Shown here one piece after another: positions 1-5,282 of a stretch of DNA of 5,325 nucleotides. The stretch is from Chitinophagaceae bacterium (GTDB taxonomy: Bacteria > Bacteroidota > Bacteroidia > Chitinophagales > Chitinophagaceae), in NCBI GenBank assembly GCA_020846105.1, contig JADLEN010000131.1, positions 1 to 5,325 of the forward strand, given 5' to 3'. The position numbers were made by a program, and so were the translations under genes. The notes under the pieces were generated by a model, which ran no database searches, was not told the origin of the DNA, and worked only from the letters and a program-made list of their open reading frames with translations. Numbering within the stretch: position 1 is the stretch's first letter; each line of letters opens with the position of its first letter.

Positions 1-1106
1 GTGAATTCCAAGCCCTAGGTAGTGACTTGAAAGTATGTTTAGGAAAACCATTGGATGTTTTCAATAGTTTAATAAATGAATATAATATTGAGTGCGTATT
101 TGCCAATACAGACTACGAACCCTATGCAATTACTCGTGACGAAAAAGTTTTAAATTTTCTTGCTGCAAATAAAATTCAATTTAAATGCTTTAAAGATCAA
201 ATAATTTTCGATAAAGATGAGGTGACCAAGGATGACGGTACACCTTATACTGTTTTTACGCCTTACAGCAAAAAGTGGAAGGCAAAGCTGAATTCTTTTT
301 ATTTGAAACCATACCCGGTAACGCAATACTTGGGCAATCTTTTTAAAACCGAGCCAGAAGCCATACCTACAATCGAAAATTTGGGTTTTGAGAAGGCAGA
401 AATTGCTTTTTTACCCCCCCAAATAGATACCGGCTTGATATCCAAGTACAACAAACAAAGAGACTTTCCTGCGATAAATGGTACAAGTAGGCTGAGTATG
501 CACCTACGGTTTGGAACAATAAGCATAAGGCACCTTGCTCAGATTGCTTTGGACACTAATGAAACCTGGCTCAATGAACTGATATGGCGTGAATTTTACA
601 TGTGCATCTTGTATCATTTCCCTAATGTAGTGACCCAATCTTTTAAGCCTAAATACGATAATATAGAGTGGCGAAACAACGAAGAAGAGTTTGATGCATG
701 GTGCAATGGCAAAACTGGATACCCAATAGTAGATGCTGGCATGCGCGAGCTCAATGCAACTGGATTTATGCACAACCGTGTACGAATGATAGTGGCAAGC
801 TTTCTTACCAAGCATTTATTGATAGACTGGCGTTGGGGCGAAGCCTATTTTGCTAGCAAATTATTGGACTATGACCTAGCTGCTAATAATGGCGGCTGGC
901 AATGGGCTGCGGGCTGTGGCTGCGACGCGGCTCCTTATTTCAGAATTTTTAATCCATATGAGCAGACTAAAAAATTTGATAAAGACTGTGCTTATATAAA
1001 AAAGTGGGTACCCGAGTTTCAAGAATTTCATTATCCCAAGCCTATTGTAGATCATAAATATGCGCGAGAAAGAGTACTTTCGGCATACAAAAAAGCACTT
1101 AACTAA
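1..1106 (+). CDS. phr: Deoxyribodipyrimidine photolyase / cryptochrome family, class I (5'-truncated by window edge)
   Basis: This FAD enzyme uses blue/near-UV light to split UV-induced pyrimidine dimers in DNA. The frame is open to the left edge (first whole codon at 3), and the eight codons before the TTG at 27 (EFQALGSD) continue the family pattern, so that TTG is not the start. About 60-70 N-terminal residues are missing by family length, including the RDLR-type motif. Numbering from codon 27, the antenna-domain end spans about 1-80 and the FAD-binding helical domain about 150-330. Seen motifs: TSRLSMHLRFGTIS (153-166), WLNELIWREF (181-190), GKTGYPIVDAGMR (228-240), MHNRVRM (248-254), NNGGWQW (287-293), DAAPYFRIFNP (300-310). 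By alignment from memory to E. coli PhrB, N287 matches N378 near flavin N5, W215/W268/W291 match the electron-transfer triad W306/W359/W382, and E184, W187 and M254 match lesion-pocket residues E274, W277 and M345. All key residues are present, so repair activity is likely. CPD photolyase is more likely than cryptochrome. Leucine codons are mainly TTA/TTG, unlike the genes downstream. Confidence 0.95.
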   Translation, partial: EFQALGSDLKVCLGKPLDVFNSLINEYNIECVFANTDYEPYAITRDEKVLNFLAANKIQFKCFKDQIIFDKDEVTKDDGTPYTVFTPYSKKWKAKLNSFYLKPYPVTQYLGNLFKTEPEAIPTIENLGFEKAEIAFLPPQIDTGLISKYNKQRDFPAINGTSRLSMHLRFGTISIRHLAQIALDTNETWLNELIWREFYMCILYHFPNVVTQSFKPKYDNIEWRNNEEEFDAWCNGKTGYPIVDAGMRELNATGFMHNRVRMIVASFLTKHLLIDWRWGEAYFASKLLDYDLAANNGGWQWAAGCGCDAAPYFRIFNPYEQTKKFDKDCAYIKKWVPEFQEFHYPKPIVDHKYARERVLSAYKKALN

Positions 1107-1123
1107 CAACACGATACCCTACA

Positions 1124-2371
1124 ATGGCTACTACTATTACTTGCCCCAATTGCAATACACAATTTGAGCCTACCGATGCACTACGCGACCAACTACAAAA
1201 AGACTTGCGCAAGCAAATGGAAGACTGGAAGCTGCAACGTGCCAAAGAGTACGAAGACAAAGAACAGGCTTTTGCGAAGCAAAAAGAACAGCAAGACCAA
1301 CTTTTTGCCCAAAAATTAGCACAACAAAAAATGGAGCTAAGCGCCACAATAGCCAAAGAACAAGAGGCTAAAATAAGCGAGCAATTTGCTCACCAAATAA
1401 AACACTTAAATCAGGTGAATATAGACAACGAGTCGCGGCTGAAAGAGGCAAGAGACAAGGAGCTAGCGTTTCTTAAAAAAATGCAAGAACTCAAAAGCAA
1501 AGAGGAAGAGCTGGATATAACCATGCAAAAACAACTGCTCGAAGAACGTGGCAAATTGACGGCTATTGTGCGCAAAGAAGAGGAAGAGAAGTCTAAGTTT
1601 AAGGAACAAGAATTTCTGTTTAGAGAGCAAGAACTAAAACAACAGCTAGAACAGCAGCGCAAGCTAGCCGACGAGATGCGCCGAAAAGCCGAACAAGGCT
1701 CTATGCAGCTGCAAGGCGAGGTGCAAGAACTAATGCTCGAAGCTATGCTTCGCCAAGAGTTTCCTTTTGATATTATAGAAGAGGTGGGCAAAGGCGTACG
1801 CGGTGGCGACTGTGTGCAGATAGTGCGCAACCAAGCCGGCCAACCTTGCGGCAAGATAGTGTACGAAAGCAAGCGCACCAACGCTTTTAGCAACGACTGG
1901 ATAGCCAAAGTAAAAGCCGATATGCGCAGCAAAGGTGCCGACATAGCCGTAATCGTAAGCCAAGCCATGCCCAAAGACATCAGTACTTTTGGCCTCAAAG
2001 ACGGTGTGTGGATTTGCACTTTCAAGGAGGCTAGTACCGTAGCGCTGGTACTGCGCGAGCAGATACTAAAGGTGCACCAAGTGGCACAAAACAGTGAAAA
2101 CAAGCTAGACAAAATGTCTATGCTCTATAGCTACCTCACTAGCTCAGAGTTTTCAGAGCAGTGGAAAGCCATGCAAGAAGGTTTCCAAGCTATGAGGGGC
2201 TCTATACAAAAAGAGCGAGATGCCATGGAGCGCATGTGGAAAGCCCGCGAAAAACAACTAGAGCGCATACTCCTAAGCTCTACACATATCAAAGGGTCTA
2301 TGGAAGGTATCTCTGGTAGCAGCACACTAGATTTCGACCTTGGCGAGCCCAATGAATTCTTGCTAGACTAA
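1124..2371 (+). CDS. DUF2130 domain protein: long coiled coil plus predicted PD-(D/E)XK nuclease core
   Basis: This 415-residue protein has no signal peptide or membrane segment, so it is probably cytoplasmic. An N-terminal CPNC knuckle (C7, C10) lies in a short segment of the kind seen at the start of this family. Residues about 20-195 are a very Lys/Glu/Gln-rich coiled coil. Residues about 196-320 form the DUF2130 core: GEVQELMLEAML (198-209), GGDCVQIV (227-234), KIVYESKRT (244-252), DWIAKVKADM (258-267), GADIAVIVS (271-279) and DGVWIC (293-298). D229 and E248-x-K250 fit a PD-(D/E)XK active site, with E199 or E202 as a possible further acid. To my knowledge DUF2130 is grouped in that nuclease superfamily. 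Residues about 322-382 form a second helical stretch. The coiled coil plus nuclease core resembles RmuC, but the family is not RmuC itself. The ATG lies 17 nt after the photolyase stop with no Shine-Dalgarno sequence and no clear promoter, so cotranscription is likely. Function is unproven; DNA processing is an inference. Confidence 0.9.
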   Translation: MATTITCPNCNTQFEPTDALRDQLQKDLRKQMEDWKLQRAKEYEDKEQAFAKQKEQQDQLFAQKLAQQKMELSATIAKEQEAKISEQFAHQIKHLNQVNIDNESRLKEARDKELAFLKKMQELKSKEEELDITMQKQLLEERGKLTAIVRKEEEEKSKFKEQEFLFREQELKQQLEQQRKLADEMRRKAEQGSMQLQGEVQELMLEAMLRQEFPFDIIEEVGKGVRGGDCVQIVRNQAGQPCGKIVYESKRTNAFSNDWIAKVKADMRSKGADIAVIVSQAMPKDISTFGLKDGVWICTFKEASTVALVLREQILKVHQVAQNSENKLDKMSMLYSYLTSSEFSEQWKAMQEGFQAMRGSIQKERDAMERMWKAREKQLERILLSSTHIKGSMEGISGSSTLDFDLGEPNEFLLD

Positions 2372-2424
2372 TTTTATTAATTACACCATAAGCAATGAAA
2401 ATATTCCTTTGGCCGCAAAGCCTA

Positions 2425-2432
2425 TATTTTTG
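2425..2432 (+). promoter_or_regulatory. Candidate Bacteroidota -7 box (TATTTTTG) for the nitroreductase gene
   Basis: The sequence TATTTTTG matches the Bacteroidota -7 consensus TAnnTTTG. It lies 27 nt before the ATG at 2460, which would give a short leader of about 20 nt. A TTTG at 2408-2411 is too close (13 nt) to be a standard -33 element, so support is the -7 box alone. The 88-nt gap between 2372 and 2459 holds nothing else clear. If real, it lets the nitroreductase be transcribed independently of the DUF2130 gene and excludes a start at the upstream in-frame TTG (2409). Confidence 0.35.
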
Positions 2433-2459
2433 CGCAGCAATACAATACCCGCAATACTT

Positions 2460-3089
2460 ATGAGCCTCAAAGACGCACTGCACTGGCGATATGCCCCCAA
2501 AAGAATGACTGGCGCTACTGTAGCACCCCAGCATATCGAAGCCATACTGCGTGCTGCACAATACGCACCTAGCTCTATGGGGCTGCAACCTTTCAGTCTC
2601 ATATTGGTGCAAGACACTGCTGTAAAAGCACTCATAAAACCTATTGCCTACAACCAGCCGCAGATAGCCGAGGCATCGCACCTACTGCTTTTTTGTGCCT
2701 ATACCCAGCTCACACAGCAGCACATAGATACTTACTTACAACAAATCATTTCCGTACGTGGCGTATCGGCAGAGAGCCTCGCTGCCTTTCGTGGGTCTAT
2801 GATGCGCTTTGCCCAGACTAGTAGCAGCGAGCAGATAGCACATTGGGCAGCCAACCAAGCCTACATTGCCCTTGGTTTTGCACTGGCCGAGGCCGCTCTG
2901 CTAGGTGTAGATGTGACCCCGATGGAGGGTTTCGATAAGGCCGCGCTCGACAAGTTTTTCCAGCTGCCTAGCCAGCAGCTTTGCAGTGTGGCACTGCTAG
3001 CTATTGGCCACCGAGACGAGGCCAATGATTTCTTGGCCAAAGAAAAAAAAGTACGCAAGCCGCTAGCCCAGCTCGTAAAGCGTATCTAA
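2460..3089 (+). CDS. Nitroreductase family NAD(P)H-dependent FMN oxidoreductase
   Basis: This 209-residue cytoplasmic flavoenzyme is of the type that uses NAD(P)H to reduce nitroaromatics, quinones or related substrates; the physiological substrate cannot be told from sequence. The start at ATG 2460 is chosen because MSLKDALHWRYAPKRMTG is the usual N-terminus of the family. The open frame reaches back to a TTG at 2409, but those 17 residues look unrelated. Seen: W9-R10-Y11 and K14-R15 (FMN phosphate-binding region), APSSMGLQP (37-45, the flavin loop with S38/S39 and Q43), WAANQAYIALG (129-139), PMEGFD (154-159), and the C-terminal GHRDEAND (183-190) and KVRKPLAQLV (197-206), where family members have KVR-type FMN contacts. 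Length is normal and the domain is complete. The stop overlaps the stop of the convergent Nudix gene by 4 nt. A run of eight A at the LAKEKKVRK codons (about 3044-3051) is the only slippage-prone tract. Confidence 0.92.
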   Translation: MSLKDALHWRYAPKRMTGATVAPQHIEAILRAAQYAPSSMGLQPFSLILVQDTAVKALIKPIAYNQPQIAEASHLLLFCAYTQLTQQHIDTYLQQIISVRGVSAESLAAFRGSMMRFAQTSSSEQIAHWAANQAYIALGFALAEAALLGVDVTPMEGFDKAALDKFFQLPSQQLCSVALLAIGHRDEANDFLAKEKKVRKPLAQLVKRI

Positions 3090-3721
3090 GCACCCAATAG
3101 TATTTCTAGCTCGGCTATCATTAGTGCCGTGGCGCCCCATATTACCACATTTTCGCTGGGGCAATATGCATTTACCGTACGGTGCAGATGCGCAGGCGTG
3201 CGCAGGCTCACCGCGGCTTTGGTGCCAGGCGCTAGCAGCTTTGCCAGCGGCAGCTCTATCACTTCATCTACCTCGTAGCTGCTCAGTACCAAAGGCGCTT
3301 GGCTATGCCAATACCCCACATAGGGCATCACCTCAAAATTACTTACCGCTATATACACAGGGCTTAGCGCACCTATAGGCAATATATGGTTTGGGGCTAT
3401 GCCCACCTCTTCATAGGTTTCGCGGAGGGCTGTTGCCAGTAAGCTATCGTCGCTAGGCTCATGGCGCCCACCCGGTAGGCCCACCTGCGCGCTATGCGCA
3501 CCACCATCGGCACTGCGCCTTATGGCTAGCAAGTGCCAAGCCTCCTCTTTGGTGTATAGCAGCAGCATCACCGCACTTTTTCTAGTTTTTTGCGCAGCGC
3601 CACCCCTTGTAGCACTTGCATGCGGGAATATCATGTGCATAGCCTGCTCCTGTGCCAGTGGCGCAGTGGCTAGCCGTGCTTGTAGCTTGCTTATGAGGTC
3701 TGGTATGTGCTGTGGCTGCAT
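3086..3721 (-). CDS. Nudix hydrolase, CoA pyrophosphatase (NudL/YeaB-like) type
   Basis: This 211-residue enzyme likely cleaves the pyrophosphate bond of coenzyme A or its derivatives into 4'-phosphopantetheine and 3',5'-ADP, with a divalent metal. The N-terminal helix (1-30) is followed by the Nudix core: KSAVMLLLY (48-56), then the CoA-type signature region LLAIRRS...HSAQVGLPGG (64-85), then the Nudix box LATALRETYEEVGI (95-108) with metal-ligand candidates E101, E104 and E105. PVYIAVSNFEVMPYVGY (121-137) and IWGATALMIAEL (194-205) are typical of the NudL/UPF0035 branch. Differences: HSGQ in many relatives is HSAQ here, and the usual box glutamate upstream of the REx2EE core is an aspartate (D92), as I recall also for NudL. 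Start ATG 3721 has no Shine-Dalgarno sequence; the frame is open upstream to 3767 without a better start. Substrate specificity is inferred from motifs, not proven. Confidence 0.9.
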   Translation of the reverse strand: MQPQHIPDLISKLQARLATAPLAQEQAMHMIFPHASATRGGAAQKTRKSAVMLLLYTKEEAWHLLAIRRSADGGAHSAQVGLPGGRHEPSDDSLLATALRETYEEVGIAPNHILPIGALSPVYIAVSNFEVMPYVGYWHSQAPLVLSSYEVDEVIELPLAKLLAPGTKAAVSLRTPAHLHRTVNAYCPSENVVIWGATALMIAELEILLGA

Positions 3722-3743
3722 AGGGTAGTGGTGCTGTTGCTGC

Positions 3744-3778
3744 TTGCAACAATAACGTTTATTTAGTTATTATTGCAA
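3744..3778. repeat. Inverted repeat in the divergent promoter region (13-bp arms, one mismatch)
   Basis: The left arm TTGCAACAATAAC (3744-3756) pairs with GTTATTATTGCAA (3766-3778) across a 9-nt spacer, 12 of 13 positions matching; the mismatch is 3750/3772. The right arm overlaps the last 3 nt of the Nudix -7 box (3776-3783), so the repeat covers that promoter's start region. It also lies 22-56 bp upstream of the other -7 box (3800-3807). It could be a regulator's operator or a hairpin in the Nudix leader. A smaller overlapping stem, GTTGC (3736-3740) with GCAAC (3746-3750), competes for the left arm. Confidence 0.6.
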
Positions 3779-3783
3779 AAGTA
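3776..3783 (-). promoter_or_regulatory. Candidate -7 box (TACTTTTG) for the Nudix gene
   Basis: On the minus strand this reads TACTTTTG, a match to TAnnTTTG, followed by CA as is common downstream of such boxes. It sits 55 nt before the Nudix ATG (3721), giving an estimated leader of nearly 50 nt. No convincing -33 TTG element at the usual spacing was found. Its downstream edge runs directly into the inverted repeat at 3744-3778. Confidence 0.45.
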
Positions 3784-3799
3784 CAAAACCCTACCAATG

Positions 3800-3807
3800 T
3801 ATATTTG
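3800..3807 (+). promoter_or_regulatory. Candidate -7 box (TATATTTG) for the secreted CarboxypepD_reg-like gene
   Basis: TATATTTG matches TAnnTTTG and ends 22 nt before the ATG at 3830, implying a leader of about 15-18 nt. An ATTG at 3772-3775 could act as a -33 element, but the 24-nt spacing is longer than usual. With the minus-strand box at 3776-3783 it forms a compact divergent promoter pair. Confidence 0.45.
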
Positions 3808-3829
3808 CTGCTCTTTATAGCCTACGCCC

Positions 3830-4543
3830 ATGCGCCCATTACTCATATGCCTATTACTGATATTGGCCACTGCCCCTGCCCAGGCTGTGGTGTGGCGCGG
3901 CACTATTGTAGATGCAGATAGTAGGCAGCCCATCCAAGGCGCTATTATCACCAATACCCTTAGCCAGTTTTTTGTGCTCAGCAACGAGCGTGGCCAGTTT
4001 GATATACAAGGGGCCGAGGGCGAGACCGTAAGCTTCCAATGCCCCGGCTACCGCACCGAAACCCACGTGATACTCAAAGGCCTCGAAGACATACGGCTAA
4101 ACTTTGCCATGAAACTAGCCAGCAAGCAGCTGCAAGAGGTGGTCATTACCCAAAAATACAAAACCCAATACCAGCGCGACTCTGCCGAGCGGCGCGTAGT
4201 GCAGCGTAGCGTGCTAGAGCGGCACAAGTCTAGCATAGCTAGCCCATTCTCCTTTGCCGCAGAGCGCCTCTCGCGTAGCCAACGCGCCCTATTTAGGTTT
4301 AAGAAAAACTACAACAGGCTAGAGCAAGAACAATATACCGACACCCGCTACAGCCCCGAGTTAGTGGCCAGCCTCACCGGCCTTGGCGGCGATACCCTAG
4401 CATATTTTATGAACAGCCACCCCATGCCCTACGACTACGCCCGCGCCGCCACCGCCCTAGAGCTCAAGATGTGGGTGCGCTACCAATACAAAGACTTTAT
4501 CCGCAGCACCGATAGCCTGCGCCAGCTACAGCTGCCTTACTAG
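3830..4543 (+). CDS. Secreted protein with CarboxypepD_reg-like (beta-sandwich) domain, unknown function
   Basis: This 237-residue protein begins with a clear signal peptide: MRPLL, a hydrophobic core ICLLLILATAP, and a likely cleavage after AQA (residue 19). There is no lipobox cysteine at the cleavage site, so a periplasmic or envelope location is inferred. Residues about 22-96 fit the CarboxypepD_reg-like fold: VWRGTIVDADSRQPIQGAII, then NERGQFDI (52-59), VSFQCPGYRT (67-76) and the final strand IRLNFAMKLA. The boundary LQEVVIT (101-107) resembles the segment after this domain in TonB-dependent receptors, but no plug or barrel follows. The rest (108-237) is basic and helical, with SPELVASLTGLGGDTLAYFMNSHPMPYDY (175-203), which resembles a conserved C-terminal region I recall in uncharacterised Bacteroidota proteins of this size. 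ATG 3830 is fixed by an in-frame stop at 3818-3820. The gene appears complete. It is not a carboxypeptidase: no catalytic domain is present. Confidence 0.85.
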   Translation: MRPLLICLLLILATAPAQAVVWRGTIVDADSRQPIQGAIITNTLSQFFVLSNERGQFDIQGAEGETVSFQCPGYRTETHVILKGLEDIRLNFAMKLASKQLQEVVITQKYKTQYQRDSAERRVVQRSVLERHKSSIASPFSFAAERLSRSQRALFRFKKNYNRLEQEQYTDTRYSPELVASLTGLGGDTLAYFMNSHPMPYDYARAATALELKMWVRYQYKDFIRSTDSLRQLQLPY

Positions 4544-4587
4544 CCCGGCGCCGAGCGCAGCATCGGCGACACGCCAAAAAAAAGCAA
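4544..4587. other. Convergent intergenic spacer with small stem-loops, no canonical terminator
   Basis: This 44-nt gap between two convergent stops contains the stem CGCCGA (4549-4554) / TCGGCG (4563-4568) with an 8-nt loop, an alternative stem GGCG (4565-4568) / CGCC (4572-4575), and eight A at 4576-4583. The A run would be U8 in the minus-strand transcript, but it comes before the stems in that direction. Neither strand therefore has the stem-then-U order of an intrinsic terminator. Confidence 0.5.
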
Positions 4588-5253
4588 TTACTCCTTCTTC
4601 TTTTTCTGCCGCACGCCTGTGCGGTCTATATTGCGCGATGAGCGCCACAGCAGGTACAGCATTTCGTTGCTGTCTATGAGGGTGCGCATATATATTTCTA
4701 TCTCTTGGCACACCGCCTCGGCATCGCGGAAGGCTACAAGAATGCCTGCCACAGCCGCACTGCGCTGCTGCCGCAAGATGCGGGGCGCGTGTATGGCTTG
4801 GTAATAATCGGTGATTTGGCTGGCTAGCAGCACTATGTCGGCAGGGGCGCTGCCGGGCATAGCAGGCGCATCGGGTAGCAGTGCCTCGTGTGTTTTTTGG
4901 GCAAAAAGGTAAAGGTCGGCATCGCGGATACGGCTAAGCGTGCGGGCTTTGATGGCGGCCACAAGGGCTTCCATATCGGCATCGGCGGTGGTCACATAAT
5001 GCACGTGGGCATTGCGTGCAAGGCGCAGCAGCGTGGCTACAAGGGTGTCGCGTTTTATTTTTTTGTCTAGCGCATAGCCACTACTGTCTTGGTCTGCGTC
5101 TCCTACCAGCTTGCCTATGCGCTGGATGTGTTGGCTGAGCTCTGCAGCCTTTGCCACTACTCTGGGCAGGCCTGCAAGGGCGCTTGCATTGGCACGGAGA
5201 TGGGCTTCCGACTTGCGGAGGGAACTATATTTGTCAAATTGGTTGCGATTCAT
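4588..5253 (-). CDS. Uncharacterised all-helical protein, Bacteroidota type
   Basis: This 221-residue protein has no signal peptide, membrane segment or enzyme motif that I recognise. It is predicted to be almost wholly alpha-helical and rich in Ala, Leu, Arg and Gln. The opening NRNQFDKYSSL, the central KKIKRDTLVATLLRLARNA (64-82), SRIRDADLYLFAQKTHEAL (107-125), and ITDYYQAIHAPRILRQQR (147-164) followed by a helix and a closing RSSRNIDRTG (204-213) resemble, from memory, a widespread Bacteroidota protein type of about 200-230 residues whose role is unknown. The C-terminus ends in a lysine-rich tail (QKKKKE) that could bind nucleic acid or be a plain charged tail. The start is fixed: an in-frame TAG lies one codon upstream of the ATG at 5253. 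The gene converges on the secreted-protein gene and has its own promoter candidate. The coding pattern and the family resemblance support a real gene; function is unknown. Confidence 0.8.
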   Translation of the reverse strand: MNRNQFDKYSSLRKSEAHLRANASALAGLPRVVAKAAELSQHIQRIGKLVGDADQDSSGYALDKKIKRDTLVATLLRLARNAHVHYVTTADADMEALVAAIKARTLSRIRDADLYLFAQKTHEALLPDAPAMPGSAPADIVLLASQITDYYQAIHAPRILRQQRSAAVAGILVAFRDAEAVCQEIEIYMRTLIDSNEMLYLLWRSSRNIDRTGVRQKKKKE

Positions 5254-5282
5254 AGCCTAGGTGCTGTTATATTCGTTAGCAA

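Noticed and set aside
27..29. TTG as the start codon of the photolyase
   Set aside because: The frame is open to the left edge and the eight upstream codons continue the family sequence, so the gene is cut by the window and starts outside it.
407..420. T6 and C7 homopolymers in the photolyase as a frameshift or phase-variable tract
   Set aside because: The reading frame is intact on both sides and the tracts are short; nothing shows switching.
504..815. Minus-strand open frame of 103 codons inside the photolyase
   Set aside because: It is an antisense shadow of the most conserved part of the photolyase, with no domain of its own.
2025..2031. AAGGAGG-like sequence inside the DUF2130 gene as a ribosome binding site
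   Set aside because: No gene starts after it, and the other starts in the window do not use Shine-Dalgarno sequences; it encodes part of the protein.
1411..2112. Long minus-strand open frame opposite the DUF2130 gene
   Set aside because: Its product is Ser/Leu/Cys-rich low-complexity sequence typical of the antisense of a Lys/Glu/Gln-rich coiled coil; the plus-strand frame has clear family motifs.
2409..2459. A 17-residue N-terminal extension of the nitroreductase from a TTG
   Set aside because: The extension does not resemble the family, MSLKDALHWRY at 2460 is the usual N-terminus, and a promoter-like box lies inside the extension.
2298..2681. Minus-strand open frame of 127 codons across the DUF2130/nitroreductase junction
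   Set aside because: It overlaps two well-supported plus-strand genes and shows no recognisable domain.
4609..4624. Stem CCGCAC/GTGCGG near the 3' end of the helical-protein gene as a terminator
   Set aside because: It lies inside the coding sequence, and on the minus strand the U8 run comes about 25 nt later with the stop codon between, so it does not form an intrinsic terminator.
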